DNA from: Brenneria rubrifaciens
Lineage (GTDB): Bacteria > Pseudomonadota > Gammaproteobacteria > Enterobacterales > Enterobacteriaceae
Reading direction: 5' to 3'
Length of the DNA: 64,000 nt
NCBI RefSeq assembly: GCF_005484945.1
Contig: NZ_CP034035.1
Coordinates: 3,224,001-3,288,000 of the forward strand
Numbering within the stretch: the first letter of the stretch is position 1; each line of letters opens with the position of its first letter. This document shows positions 1-9,036 of the stretch, in pieces. The translations under genes were made by a program, and so were the position numbers. The notes beneath the pieces are model-generated. The model searched no databases and was not told where the DNA came from. It saw only the letters and a program-made list of their open reading frames with translations.

Positions 1-29
1 ATGCTCAATGTGTTTGATGAGGAAGTTCT

Positions 30-920
30 ATGGATCAAGCCGGTATTATACGAGATCTGCTCAACTGGTTGGAAAGTCATCTCGACCAGCCTTTATCGCT
101 CGATAATGTAGCGGCGAAAGCTGGCTATTCAAAATGGCATCTACAACGAATGTTCAAAGATGTCACAGGCCACGCTATTGGCTCCTATATTCGTGCTCGC
201 CGCCTTACCAAAGCCGCTGTCGCCCTTTGCCTGACCAGTAGACCGATCCTGGATATTGCTCTGCAATATCGCTTTGATTCCCAGCAAACATTCACGCGAG
301 CATTCAAAAAACAGTTCGCCCAGACACCCGCATCCTATCGCCGGGCCGATAACTGGAATACTTTTGGCCTTCATCCCCCCATCAGGTTAGGTGAATTCAT
401 GCTGCCGCAGCTTCGATTCGTTGAACTGCCTGAAACGCAGTTGATTGGGCTGACGCAAACTTATAACTGCCGTCTGGAACAGATCAGTAACTTCAGGACT
501 GAAATTCGTCTTCATTACTGGCGTCAGTTCCTGGGAGAGACTCAAGCGGTTCCTCCGGTACTATACGGCCTGCATCACTCACAGCCCAGCAAGGAAAAAG
601 ATGATGAACAGGAAGTGCTTTATACCACGGCGCTGGAGCCGCGACATCTGTCAGAAGGCGTACATCCCGGCGAGGCGATGACCTTACCCGGCGGGGATTA
701 CGCCTTATTTATCTATAACGGCCCGACAGACGGACTACAGGATTTTATTATTACGCTGTATGACACCTGTCTGCCAACCTTCCAGCTCACCCGCCGGAAA
801 GGTTTTGATGCGGAGCGTTTTCATCCTAACGCCGAGACAGAGCCCGATCAGGTTCCCGAAATCATCCAGTGCGAATACTTTATACCCATCCTGCACCCTG
901 AAGGCCAATCAGCGCTGTAG
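30..920 (+). CDS. rob: Right origin-binding protein Rob, AraC/XylS-family regulator
   Basis: This 296-residue protein matches E. coli Rob (289 aa) from the first residue (MDQAGIIRDLL). Residues about 8-106 form the AraC-type pair of helix-turn-helix motifs, including the typical signature FDSQQTFTRAFKKQF. Residues about 120-290 form the GyrI-like effector-binding domain. Known role of the family: activation of the mar/sox/rob regulon (efflux, organic solvent and redox stress) and binding at the right side of oriC. A ribosome binding site GAGGAAG precedes the ATG. The 3' end overlaps the convergent gpmB by 12 bp. Orthology is clear; the C-terminal domain is more divergent than the DNA-binding half. 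Confidence 0.96.
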   Translation: MDQAGIIRDLLNWLESHLDQPLSLDNVAAKAGYSKWHLQRMFKDVTGHAIGSYIRARRLTKAAVALCLTSRPILDIALQYRFDSQQTFTRAFKKQFAQTPASYRRADNWNTFGLHPPIRLGEFMLPQLRFVELPETQLIGLTQTYNCRLEQISNFRTEIRLHYWRQFLGETQAVPPVLYGLHHSQPSKEKDDEQEVLYTTALEPRHLSEGVHPGEAMTLPGGDYALFIYNGPTDGLQDFIITLYDTCLPTFQLTRRKGFDAERFHPNAETEPDQVPEIIQCEYFIPILHPEGQSAL

Positions 921-1559
921 TTCATCCAGTGCCGGAATATCCAGGTGCGAAATATCTCCGGCGGTTTCAACCACCCACCCGGAAGCCAGCCACGGGCTCT
1001 GCTGATAATCAATGCGCGACAGGGAGCAGTTGCGCAAACGCAAACGTCGCTCAGCCGACGCGGGTAATCCCAAGATCGTACTGAGCAAGCAGCCCAACGC
1101 CATGCCATGACTAACCAGTAACGGTCGGCTACCTTCTGGCAATTCCAGACAGCGGGCCAGAACGCGGTGCATACGCGCCGCCAGTTCAACCATTGATTCC
1201 CCTTCGGGAATGCGGCCGTCAGGCGTACCGTCTACCAGTTGTTTACGCCACGCTTCCTCTTCAGGGGTTAATGAATCAATATCACGTTCTTCCAGAATAC
1301 CCATACTCAATTCCCGCAGCCCCGGTTCCAGCACGATGCGGCAGTCATGACAGGCTTTGGCGATAATGTCCGTCGTCTGCCGAGTTCTGCCCAAATCGCT
1401 GGTAAAGATATGCGTAATACCCAGTGTCTTGATACGCTCGGCCACCTGATAAGCCTGTTGCTCACCCCGTGGCGTCAGTGGGCTGTCGGATTGACCTTGA
1501 ATACGTCGCGCCACATTCCATTCTGTTTCGCCGTGGCGAACAAGATATACCTGTAACAT
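909..1559 (-). CDS. gpmB: Phosphoglycerate mutase-family protein GpmB
   Basis: A 216-residue histidine phosphatase superfamily protein, close to the 215 aa of E. coli GpmB. The catalytic RHGE motif is at residues 8-11 (LVRHGETEWN), and the second conserved histidine lies in LVSHGMALG near residue 150. It is annotated by family as a cofactor-dependent phosphoglycerate mutase; in E. coli its in vivo activity is less certain than that of GpmA, and broader phosphatase activity is possible. A GGAA ribosome binding site precedes the ATG. It is convergent with rob (12-bp overlap) and divergent from yjjX across 50 bp. Confidence 0.93.
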   Translation of the reverse strand: MLQVYLVRHGETEWNVARRIQGQSDSPLTPRGEQQAYQVAERIKTLGITHIFTSDLGRTRQTTDIIAKACHDCRIVLEPGLRELSMGILEERDIDSLTPEEEAWRKQLVDGTPDGRIPEGESMVELAARMHRVLARCLELPEGSRPLLVSHGMALGCLLSTILGLPASAERRLRLRNCSLSRIDYQQSPWLASGWVVETAGDISHLDIPALDELQR

Positions 1560-1609
1560 GGTTATTTTCCGTTATAATGCGTCAAATTAACTAAAGAGTA
1601 CGAAACCGT

Positions 1610-2146
1610 ATGTATCATGTTGTCGCTGCAACTACCAATCCGGCAAAAATCAAAGCTATTACTTTAGCATTCACGGACGTCTTTGGCGCAGACAATTGCC
1701 ACATTGAAGGTGTTGACGTCGACAGCGGCGTCCCACGCCAGCCTCTCGGTTCGTTAGAAACCCGCACAGGCGCCCGAAATCGCGTAATGATGGCCCGGCA
1801 GGTGCGCCCGGAAGCCGATTTCTGGGTCGGCGTTGAAGCAGGGATTGAAGAATGCATGACATTTGCCTGGATGGTGGTCGAAAACGCTTATTTGCGTGGC
1901 GAGTCTCGCTCTGCAAGCCTGGTTCTTCCCGAAAGTATATTACAAGGTATTCGTGAAGGGCGGGAATTGGGGGATGAAATGGAACGCCTGACGGGTGTAC
2001 AGAATATCAAACACAAAGGCGGCGCAATTGGTGTTTTCACAGATGGAAAACTGTCGCGCACCAGCGTGTATCATCAGGCTCTGCTGCTGGCATTAGTTCC
2101 GTTTCATAATCCTATCTATCAGACCCCGGTAAAGACCGCGAATTAG
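1610..2146 (+). CDS. yjjX: Non-canonical purine NTPase YjjX (ITP/XTP phosphatase)
   Basis: A 178-residue protein of the YjjX/NTPase family (E. coli 170 aa). The N-terminus [14 protein letters not shown] is the substrate-binding loop typical of the family. The acidic stretch [10 protein letters not shown] and the motif [12 protein letters not shown] are conserved. The family hydrolyses ITP and XTP, which would otherwise enter nucleic acids. A TATAAT hexamer at 1573-1578 in the 50-bp gap to gpmB is a likely -10 box. The 3' end overlaps the convergent trpR by 4 bp. Confidence 0.93.
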   Translation: MYHVVAATTNPAKIKAITLAFTDVFGADNCHIEGVDVDSGVPRQPLGSLETRTGARNRVMMARQVRPEADFWVGVEAGIEECMTFAWMVVENAYLRGESRSASLVLPESILQGIREGRELGDEMERLTGVQNIKHKGGAIGVFTDGKLSRTSVYHQALLLALVPFHNPIYQTPVKTAN

Positions 2147-2496
2147 CGCCTTCTTTTCTCTGCACAACCATGTTCCGCAGATAGCAGTTGTGCCTCCAGC
2201 CAGTGTTTCAGTGCGGGAGGCGCGGCTTTCAAACTGTTGGAGCCACGGGTAATCGTGGCAATTCCAGCACCCAACTCGTTTTTCAACTCACGCTGGCTCA
2301 TTTTTCCCCGCATCAGTTCCTGAATAATCCGTACTCGCGTTCCCAGCACCGTTCGCTCATCCGGCGTCAGCAACAACTGTAATAACGGTTGTTGCAGATC
2401 TTCATGCATGGACTGTTGCAGCAATGCCACAAAACGCAACCAGTTCTCATTGTCTTGTTCAGAAAGCACAGGATCGGTAGGGAATAACGGATTCAT
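2143..2496 (-). CDS. trpR: Trp operon repressor TrpR
   Basis: A 117-residue ortholog of TrpR (E. coli 108 aa). The start is fixed by alignment: both proteins have 18 residues before the WLRFV motif. The helix-turn-helix segment [20 protein letters not shown] is intact, and LTPDER and GTRVRI of the core are conserved. With L-tryptophan bound it represses trp, aroH, mtr and its own gene. The C-terminus has about nine extra residues ending in EKRRR; this tail overlaps the convergent yjjX by 4 bp. A near-consensus trp operator ends about 10 bp upstream of the start codon, consistent with autoregulation. Confidence 0.96.
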   Translation of the reverse strand: MNPLFPTDPVLSEQDNENWLRFVALLQQSMHEDLQQPLLQLLLTPDERTVLGTRVRIIQELMRGKMSQRELKNELGAGIATITRGSNSLKAAPPALKHWLEAQLLSAEHGCAEKRRR

Positions 2497-2506
2497 AACA
2501 GGCTGC

Positions 2507-2526
2507 CATACTATTTAACTAGTACG
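2507..2526 (-). promoter_or_regulatory. trp operator upstream of trpR
   Basis: This 20-bp near-palindrome matches the TrpR operator consensus CGTACTAGTTAACTAGTACG at 18 of 20 positions by eye. The perfect right half is TTAACTAGTACG. It lies between the end of slt and the start of trpR, so it should mediate autorepression of trpR. Confidence 0.85.
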
Positions 2527-2568
2527 GCAGCATAGCACAAAATGCGGAAAATGAACGCACGGCAAGCC

Positions 2569-4497
2569 TTAATAACGACGCTGCCACTCCGCATCCGTCA
2601 AGACGCGTGCAGGCTGATGCAGGAAATAACGATAAAAGACATCATAGGCCAGTACGTTTTTTACGTATCCGCGCGTTTCAGAGAACGGAATGCTCTCAAT
2701 AAACGCCACGGGGTCAATGCGGCCGGAACTGTTTCTTAGCCAGGTATTCACGCGGGACGGTCCGGCGTTATAGGCGGCTGAGGCCAGAATACGGTTGCGG
2801 CCAAATGTTTGATAGACATATTCCAGATAGTGGGTTCCCAACAGAATATTAGTTTGAGGGTCAAATAGTTGGCTGCTATTCATATAAGTGGCAACGTTGC
2901 TCATCCGAGCCGTCTGTTGCGCGGTGGCGGGCATTAATTGCATCAGACCGGACGCGCCAACGGGCGAACGCGCCTTGGGATTCCAGGCGCTCTCCTGCCG
3001 CGCAATCGCCATCGCATAGCTCTGGCTGATCCCTTTATCCTGCGTGGCGCGTCGGAACTCGTCGTTCCAGGCAAGCGGAAAACGCTCCTCCAGATGATCC
3101 CACAGTTTGCCGACAATCGTGGCTTGCACACTCAAATCCGCCCAACGTTGTTCAAACGCATAGCGGGCCAGCGCTTCCTGCTGCGGTTTACTGCTGTTGG
3201 CGACCAATCCCACCCACTCGCTTCGCGCCAGATTATCCATTTGCCAGAACATTAACTCCCTTACGCGAGTGATTTCCGGCAGTTGCGATAATGAACGGTC
3301 AGGTTTGACCGCCGTCATGATGGTAGGGGTATAACGCTCATTGAGCCTTTGTGCCGCCGCCATAGGGTAAAAACCGCGTTCTCTCATCAAATCGCGCAGC
3401 AGCGCTTCGCCTTCCTGGCGTTTACCCTGATCCAGCATCGCCGAAGCCCGCCAGTAACGCCATTCATCCTTCTGCAAAGCATCCGCTGGCAAACGCGCCA
3501 TCCAGTTGATCAATCCCTGCCGATCGCCGCTCCCCAGCGCCATCCGCACGCGACGCTCAATCAAGCTCGTCGACGCACTGTGTTGCACCACGCCGTCGCG
3601 CCAAAGCGCCTGCTCAGGCGTGGCATCATTTCCCATCAGACGCCAGGCAACGGTTTCTTTCATTTCCTGACGTTCGGTCGAACTCATTTTTTGCAAACGC
3701 GCAATGACCGGCAACATTGAGCGGGCATTCTCGATATCCTGGCGCGCCACGCGGCTGAATGCTGATAATGTGACTTTGCGGGTAAAATCCGTTGGTCCAA
3801 CGGAACGGGCAAAACTTTCCAGCGTATTCGGTTCATTCTGAAGTTTCATCAACGCATCAGCGATCGTTTTGTAATCGGCGGGAAGTTGTTTGACCAGATA
3901 ATTCACCAGCCCGGTACTGCCTTCGTCCATCGCCAGACGAATGCGCTCCATCGTCGTCAACGGGCTTTGTTCACCCGCCGCTTGCCAGGCGGAAAACAGT
4001 TTGTCGCAGACGGAAGGCAGAGAACGCCCGGTCAGCCAGATCTCGCGCGTCGCATCCCACACGCCCTGACGCTGCCCCGTCGCCCATTGAGCATAATAGA
4101 AATTACAACGGGCGCTGACCGGCTTGGGCGGCTGCGGGCTGAACGCCAACAGCCCTTGCCAATCTTGTCTACGGGCCAGTTCGTTGACAAAGCTGGTATT
4201 CAAATTACGCGCCGGCGGCAACGTCGGATGCGTGGCGATAAATTGCCTGACCTGAGCGGCGCTGACCTGCGTCAGATCCTGCGTTAATGCGCGATATTCA
4301 AGATAGGGATAAAGCGGGTAGTTGCGTAACGTCGGCATAAGTTGAGCGACAGTATCCAACTGGTTGCCATCCCATGCCTGTTTAATCTGTTGATAGCGCT
4401 GACGTTGCTCATCCAAAGAATCCGCCAGCACATGACCCGAAACCCCTGCCAGACACACCGCCGCAATAACGAACCGCCAATAACCTGCTTTAACCAT
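2569..4497 (-). CDS. slt: Soluble lytic murein transglycosylase Slt70
   Basis: A 642-residue protein, matching E. coli Slt70 (645 aa). Residues 1-25 are a signal peptide ending GHVLA, placing it in the periplasm. A long alpha-superhelical U/L region follows, and the catalytic domain is at the C-terminus. The likely catalytic glutamate is E502 in AIARQESAWNP, followed by the transglycosylase signature GASGLMQLMP and the AYNAGPSRV motif. It cleaves the MurNAc-GlcNAc bond of peptidoglycan to give 1,6-anhydromuropeptides. It is divergent from ettA and lies upstream of trpR on the same strand, as in E. coli. Confidence 0.96.
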   Translation of the reverse strand: MVKAGYWRFVIAAVCLAGVSGHVLADSLDEQRQRYQQIKQAWDGNQLDTVAQLMPTLRNYPLYPYLEYRALTQDLTQVSAAQVRQFIATHPTLPPARNLNTSFVNELARRQDWQGLLAFSPQPPKPVSARCNFYYAQWATGQRQGVWDATREIWLTGRSLPSVCDKLFSAWQAAGEQSPLTTMERIRLAMDEGSTGLVNYLVKQLPADYKTIADALMKLQNEPNTLESFARSVGPTDFTRKVTLSAFSRVARQDIENARSMLPVIARLQKMSSTERQEMKETVAWRLMGNDATPEQALWRDGVVQHSASTSLIERRVRMALGSGDRQGLINWMARLPADALQKDEWRYWRASAMLDQGKRQEGEALLRDLMRERGFYPMAAAQRLNERYTPTIMTAVKPDRSLSQLPEITRVRELMFWQMDNLARSEWVGLVANSSKPQQEALARYAFEQRWADLSVQATIVGKLWDHLEERFPLAWNDEFRRATQDKGISQSYAMAIARQESAWNPKARSPVGASGLMQLMPATAQQTARMSNVATYMNSSQLFDPQTNILLGTHYLEYVYQTFGRNRILASAAYNAGPSRVNTWLRNSSGRIDPVAFIESIPFSETRGYVKNVLAYDVFYRYFLHQPARVLTDAEWQRRY

Positions 4498-4910
4498 AAT
4501 CTGCGCTAACCTTATCCGTTTTCGGTTCCGCTATGAAACCTTCCACTATCAAACCGTGCCGGTCAAAACGCCATGCACGCTCGCTTTCATCCTGTCAGCC
4601 TCAAGTGTGGCACATCATAACGAACAACGATACGCCCTCTTTTTGCCGGCAGAGCTACTGCTTCACATCCCGAAAACAGCAAATCGCCGGATAGCTGGGA
4701 TCAGACTTCGAAACCAGCTACACTCCGTTATCAGAATTATCGATCCGCCGAAGAGGGTTTATCACCAGCCGGACGGCCGCTATCTTCGGCAATAAGTTAC
4801 AACATCGCCACCCCAATGTGGCACATGAATCAGCGTGTCTATAACCCATAACCCTGTGTCAATAACGATGTGTCGACAATTACACAGACAGAAAGAGGCG
4901 AAGTCGCAAC
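4498..4910. other. Intergenic region between divergent slt and ettA
   Basis: These 413 bp must hold the promoters of slt (leftward) and ettA (rightward). I found no convincing ORF, repeat or strong hairpin, and no single promoter match I would commit to. Confidence 0.5.
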
Positions 4911-6578
4911 GTGGCTCAATATGTTTATACCATGCATCGCGTCGGTAAGGTCGTTCCGCCGAAGCGTCATATTCTGAAAAACATCTCCCTCAGTTTCTTC
5001 CCTGGCGCCAAGATCGGCGTATTGGGTTTGAACGGGGCCGGTAAATCTACGCTGCTGCGCATTATGGCCGGCATTGATAAGGACATTGAAGGCGAGGCTC
5101 GCCCGCAACCCGGTATTAAAATTGGCTATCTGCCGCAGGAACCGCAACTGAACCCGGAACACACCGTACGCGAATCGGTTGAAGAAGCCGTTGCCGAAGT
5201 GGTTACCGCGTTGAAACGTCTGGATGAAGTCTACGCGCTGTACGCCGATCCAGATGCTGATTTCGACAAACTGGCCGCAGAGCAGGGCAAATTGGAAGAG
5301 ATCATTCAGATCCATGACGGCCATAACCTGAACAACCAGTTGGAACGTGCGGCGGATGCCCTGCGCCTGCCGGAGTGGGATGCAAAAATCGCCAATCTCT
5401 CCGGTGGTGAACGCCGTCGCGTCGCACTGTGCCGTCTGCTGTTGGAAAAACCGGACATGCTGCTGCTCGACGAACCGACCAACCACCTGGACGCGGAATC
5501 CGTCGCCTGGCTGGAACGCTTCCTGCATGACTTTGAAGGCACCGTGGTCGCCATTACCCACGACCGTTACTTCCTCGATAACGTCGCGGGCTGGATTCTG
5601 GAACTGGACCGTGGCGAAGGCATTCCGTGGGAAGGCAACTACTCTTCCTGGCTGGAGCAGAAAGATCAGCGGCTGGCGCAGGAAGCCTCTCAGGAAGCAG
5701 CGCGCCGTAAATCCATCGAGAAAGAGCTTGAGTGGGTGCGTCAGGGCGCCAAAGGCCGGCAGTCCAAAGGCAAGGCGCGTCTGGCTCGCTTTGAAGAACT
5801 TAATAACACGGAATACCAGAAACGTAACGAAACCAATGAACTGTTTATTCCACCCGGCGCACGTCTCGGCGATAAGGTGATTGAAGTCACCAACCTGAGC
5901 AAGTCCTATGGCGAACGTCAGTTGATCGACGGCCTGTCCTTTTCCGTACCGAAAGGGGCGATTGTCGGGATCATCGGACCGAACGGCGCGGGGAAATCAA
6001 CGCTGTTCCGCATGATGTCAGGTCAGGAACAACCGGATAGCGGCAGTATTGAGCTGGGTGAAACGGTGAAACTGGCGTCAGTCGACCAGTTCCGCGACGC
6101 GATGGATAACAGTAAAACCGTGTGGGAGGAAGTGTCCGGCGGGCAGGATATTATGCGAATTGGCAACACCGAGATGCCAAGCCGCGCCTATGTGGGCCGT
6201 TTCAACTTCAAAGGCGTTGATCAGGGCAAACGCGTAGGCGAATTGTCTGGCGGTGAACGTGGCCGTTTGCATCTGGCGAAGCTGTTGCAGGTTGGCGGCA
6301 ACGTTCTGCTGCTTGACGAACCGACCAACGACCTGGATATCGAAACCCTGCGCGCGCTGGAAAATGCCCTGTTGGAGTTCCCGGGCTGCGCCCTGGTTAT
6401 CTCGCACGACCGCTGGTTCCTGGACCGCATCGCAACCCACATTCTGGATTATCAGGATGAAGGTAAAGTGGCGTTCTTCGAGGGCAACTTCACCGAATAC
6501 GAAGAGTACAAAAAACGTACGCTCGGCGCGGAAGCACTAGAACCCCACCGCATCAAATACAAAAAGATGTCCAAGTAA
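4911..6578 (+). CDS. ettA: Energy-dependent translational throttle protein EttA (ABC-F)
   Basis: A 555-residue ABC-F protein, nearly identical to E. coli EttA (YjjK), with two ATP-binding cassettes and no membrane domain. Walker A motifs are GLNGAGKST and GPNGAGKST; signatures are LSGGERRRVAL and LSGGERGRLHL; Walker B motifs end LLLDEPTNHLD and LLLDEPTNDLD. The arm region and the charged linker (KGRQSKGKARLARFEEL) typical of the family are present. It binds the ribosomal E site and gates entry into elongation according to the ATP/ADP ratio. The start is GTG, as in E. coli, chosen because MAQYVYTMHRVGK aligns exactly with the known N-terminus. Confidence 0.97.
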   Translation: MAQYVYTMHRVGKVVPPKRHILKNISLSFFPGAKIGVLGLNGAGKSTLLRIMAGIDKDIEGEARPQPGIKIGYLPQEPQLNPEHTVRESVEEAVAEVVTALKRLDEVYALYADPDADFDKLAAEQGKLEEIIQIHDGHNLNNQLERAADALRLPEWDAKIANLSGGERRRVALCRLLLEKPDMLLLDEPTNHLDAESVAWLERFLHDFEGTVVAITHDRYFLDNVAGWILELDRGEGIPWEGNYSSWLEQKDQRLAQEASQEAARRKSIEKELEWVRQGAKGRQSKGKARLARFEELNNTEYQKRNETNELFIPPGARLGDKVIEVTNLSKSYGERQLIDGLSFSVPKGAIVGIIGPNGAGKSTLFRMMSGQEQPDSGSIELGETVKLASVDQFRDAMDNSKTVWEEVSGGQDIMRIGNTEMPSRAYVGRFNFKGVDQGKRVGELSGGERGRLHLAKLLQVGGNVLLLDEPTNDLDIETLRALENALLEFPGCALVISHDRWFLDRIATHILDYQDEGKVAFFEGNFTEYEEYKKRTLGAEALEPHRIKYKKMSK

Positions 6579-6583
6579 TAGCA

Positions 6584-6610
6584 TAAAAAAATGGCCCGCA
6601 CTCGCGGGCC
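6584..6610 (-). terminator. Rho-independent terminator of serA
   Basis: A GGCCCGC / GCGGGCC stem of 7 bp with a 4-nt loop, followed on the minus strand by a run of seven Ts. The orientation fits serA. The same stem lies 14 bp after the ettA stop but has no T run on the plus strand. Confidence 0.88.
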
Positions 6611-6636
6611 ATCACAACAATGCCTCTCATTGGCGC

Positions 6637-7869
6637 TTAATACAACAGACGGGCACGGATAGTGCCGGGGATCGCCTTCATCAGTTGCAATGCCGTCTGT
6701 GCGCCGTCAGTTTCCACATCAATCACCACATAACCGATCTCGGCCGTGGTTTGCAGATACTGTGCGGCAATGTTGATGCCCTGCTCAGCGAAAATCTGGT
6801 TAATCTTGGTAATAACGCCGGGGCGGTTTTCATGGATATGCAACAGTCGGCTGGCACGTTCGCCATGCGTCGGCAGTGAAACTTCAGGGAAGTTGACCGC
6901 AGACAGCGTCGAGCCGTTATCCGAATACTTCGCCAGTTTACCGGCCACTTCATCACCGATATTTTCCTGCGCTTCCTGCGTTGAACCACCGATATGCGGC
7001 GTCAGCAGCACATTGTCAAACTCGCACAGCGGCGACAGGAACGGATCGCTATTGGTGGCAGGCTCTTGCGGAAATACGTCAATCGCAGCGCCAGCAAGGT
7101 GTTTGCTGCTCAGCGCATCGCACAGGGCTGGAATATCCACCACCGTACCACGCGAAGCGTTGATAAGAATGGAACCTGGCTTCATCAGCGCCAGTTCTTC
7201 GACGCCCATCATATTCTGTGTGCTGCTGGTTTCCGGCACATGCAGACTGACCACGTCACTCATATTCAGCAGGTCGGAGAGATGCCGAACCTGTTGCGCA
7301 TTGCCGAGCGGCAGCTTGCTTTCGATATCATAAAAGTAAACATGCATCCCCAGCCCTTCGGCCAGAATGCCCAATTGGGTTCCGATATGACCGTAACCAA
7401 TGATGCCCAGCTTTTTGCCGCGCGCTTCAAAGGAGCCAACGGCCAACTTATGCCAAACACCCCGGTGCGCTTTCGCATTCGCCGCCGGAATACCGCGCAG
7501 CAGCAGCAGCATTTCACCGATTACCATTTCCGCCACGGAACGGGTATTGGAAAATGGCGCGTTGAATACCGGAATACCGCGTTTCGCCGCTGCCGGTAGC
7601 TCAACCTGATTCGTACCGATACAGAAACAGCCAACCGCAATCAGTTTTTCAGCGGCGGCGAAAATCTCTTCCGTCAGATGCGTACGCGAACGAATACCCA
7701 CGAAATGCGCATCACGAATGGATGCTTTCAGCGCTTCTGGAGCCAGTGCCCCTTTATGGTATTCAATGTTGGTGTAACCGGCTGCACGCAGATTCTCCAA
7801 CGCACTCTGGTGTACACCTTCTACGAGCAGAAACTTAATTTTATCTTTTTCCAGTGATACCTTTGCCAT
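6637..7869 (-). CDS. serA: D-3-phosphoglycerate dehydrogenase SerA
   Basis: A 410-residue protein, the same length as E. coli SerA. It catalyses the first step of serine synthesis (3-phosphoglycerate to 3-phosphohydroxypyruvate with NAD). The nucleotide-binding motif is LGIIGYGHIGTQLG, and the catalytic histidine is in LLTPHIGGSTQEAQ. The C-terminal ACT domain (about residues 339-410, starting RLLHIHENRPGV) gives feedback inhibition by serine. In E. coli transcription is controlled by Lrp, and the 292-bp upstream gap leaves room for that, but I did not identify a defined site. The gene ends only 58 bp from ettA, which is not its neighbour in E. coli. Confidence 0.97.
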   Translation of the reverse strand: MAKVSLEKDKIKFLLVEGVHQSALENLRAAGYTNIEYHKGALAPEALKASIRDAHFVGIRSRTHLTEEIFAAAEKLIAVGCFCIGTNQVELPAAAKRGIPVFNAPFSNTRSVAEMVIGEMLLLLRGIPAANAKAHRGVWHKLAVGSFEARGKKLGIIGYGHIGTQLGILAEGLGMHVYFYDIESKLPLGNAQQVRHLSDLLNMSDVVSLHVPETSSTQNMMGVEELALMKPGSILINASRGTVVDIPALCDALSSKHLAGAAIDVFPQEPATNSDPFLSPLCEFDNVLLTPHIGGSTQEAQENIGDEVAGKLAKYSDNGSTLSAVNFPEVSLPTHGERASRLLHIHENRPGVITKINQIFAEQGINIAAQYLQTTAEIGYVVIDVETDGAQTALQLMKAIPGTIRARLLY

Positions 7870-8161
7870 TTCCCGACCTTATTTTCAGACTTCAGATGCG
7901 GCAGTTTGCTAAATCGCCCCTGCCAACATAACAAAAATTACGCAGTCATCAATACAAACGATTGCTTTGCTGAGACAGCAAACACAGGCAGAGAAAAGAT
8001 TTCTGGCGAAAAATATTGCCAGAAAGGTGCATTGCCATATCGACGACGAACAAAATAAGTAAAAGTGATATTAAGTACCAAAAATGAACTGTTAAATAAA
8101 AAGTTCATTATGGAGAAATTTTCAGAAACAGGACGCACCCGCGCCCGCAACAATCAGAGGC

Positions 8162-8821
8162 TCACCTCACCACGGTTTTCACACCGTTGGCGGTGCCGAC
8201 CAGCGCCACGTCTGCGCAACGGTTGGCGAACAACCCGACGGTCACGACGCCCGCAATCCCGTTAATATGGTTCTCTACCGCCACCGCGTCCATGATGTTC
8301 AGGTTGTGAACATCCAGAATGATGTTGCCGTTATCCGTCACAACCCCCTGACGGTATTCAGGCTGCGCGCCCATTTTTGCCAGCTCACGGGCTACATAGG
8401 CTCTGGCCATCGGGATTACTTCAACCGGCAACGGGAATTTGCCCAGCACATCCACCTGTTTTGAGGCATCAACAATGCAGACGAACTGACGGGAAATCGC
8501 CGCGATGATTTTTTCGCGGGTCAGCGCGGCGCCTCCGCCTTTAATCATCTGCATATGCCCGTTGATTTCATCCGCGCCGTCCACATAGACATCCAGAGAA
8601 TCAACGTCATTGCAGTCAAAAATCGGGATGCCCAGGCTTTTAAGCTTGGCCGTTGAAGCATCCGAGCTGGATACCACACCTTTGATCTGGTGCTTTATCG
8701 AACCCAGCGCGTCAATAAAATGGGCTGCGGTGGAACCCGTGCCCACCCCAACAATGGTATCAGGACGGACATAATCAAGTGCCGCCCATCCCACCGCTTT
8801 TTTCAGTTCATCTTGTGTCAT
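8162..8821 (-). CDS. rpiA: Ribose-5-phosphate isomerase A
   Basis: A 219-residue protein, identical in length to E. coli RpiA. It interconverts ribose 5-phosphate and ribulose 5-phosphate in the non-oxidative pentose phosphate pathway. Conserved motifs are the phosphate-binding [12 protein letters not shown], the active-site DGADEI, and [12 protein letters not shown]. It lies upstream of serA on the same strand with a 292-bp gap and is divergent from argP, as in E. coli. Confidence 0.97.
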   Translation of the reverse strand: MTQDELKKAVGWAALDYVRPDTIVGVGTGSTAAHFIDALGSIKHQIKGVVSSSDASTAKLKSLGIPIFDCNDVDSLDVYVDGADEINGHMQMIKGGGAALTREKIIAAISRQFVCIVDASKQVDVLGKFPLPVEVIPMARAYVARELAKMGAQPEYRQGVVTDNGNIILDVHNLNIMDAVAVENHINGIAGVVTVGLFANRCADVALVGTANGVKTVVR

Positions 8822-9036
8822 AGTCTGCTTCAGGCCCGTAGATACGAAACGAGTGCGTATTATAGAACAAGCACCCAGAGAAATGGCGCGAATTCATTTT
8901 GCCACCCTTGTATTATTTCACGGGCAGCAAACTCATCGCATAAACACTAAATCAGGGAATAAGATTTCTGCATGGTAAAACAGCAAAATGTGGCATAGTG
9001 AAAAAGCAGACTTCATTCAGAGGATTTTTTACTTTC

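Noticed and set aside
4839..5561. 240-codon minus-strand frame opposite ettA
   Set aside because: Antisense shadow of the highly conserved ettA coding sequence.
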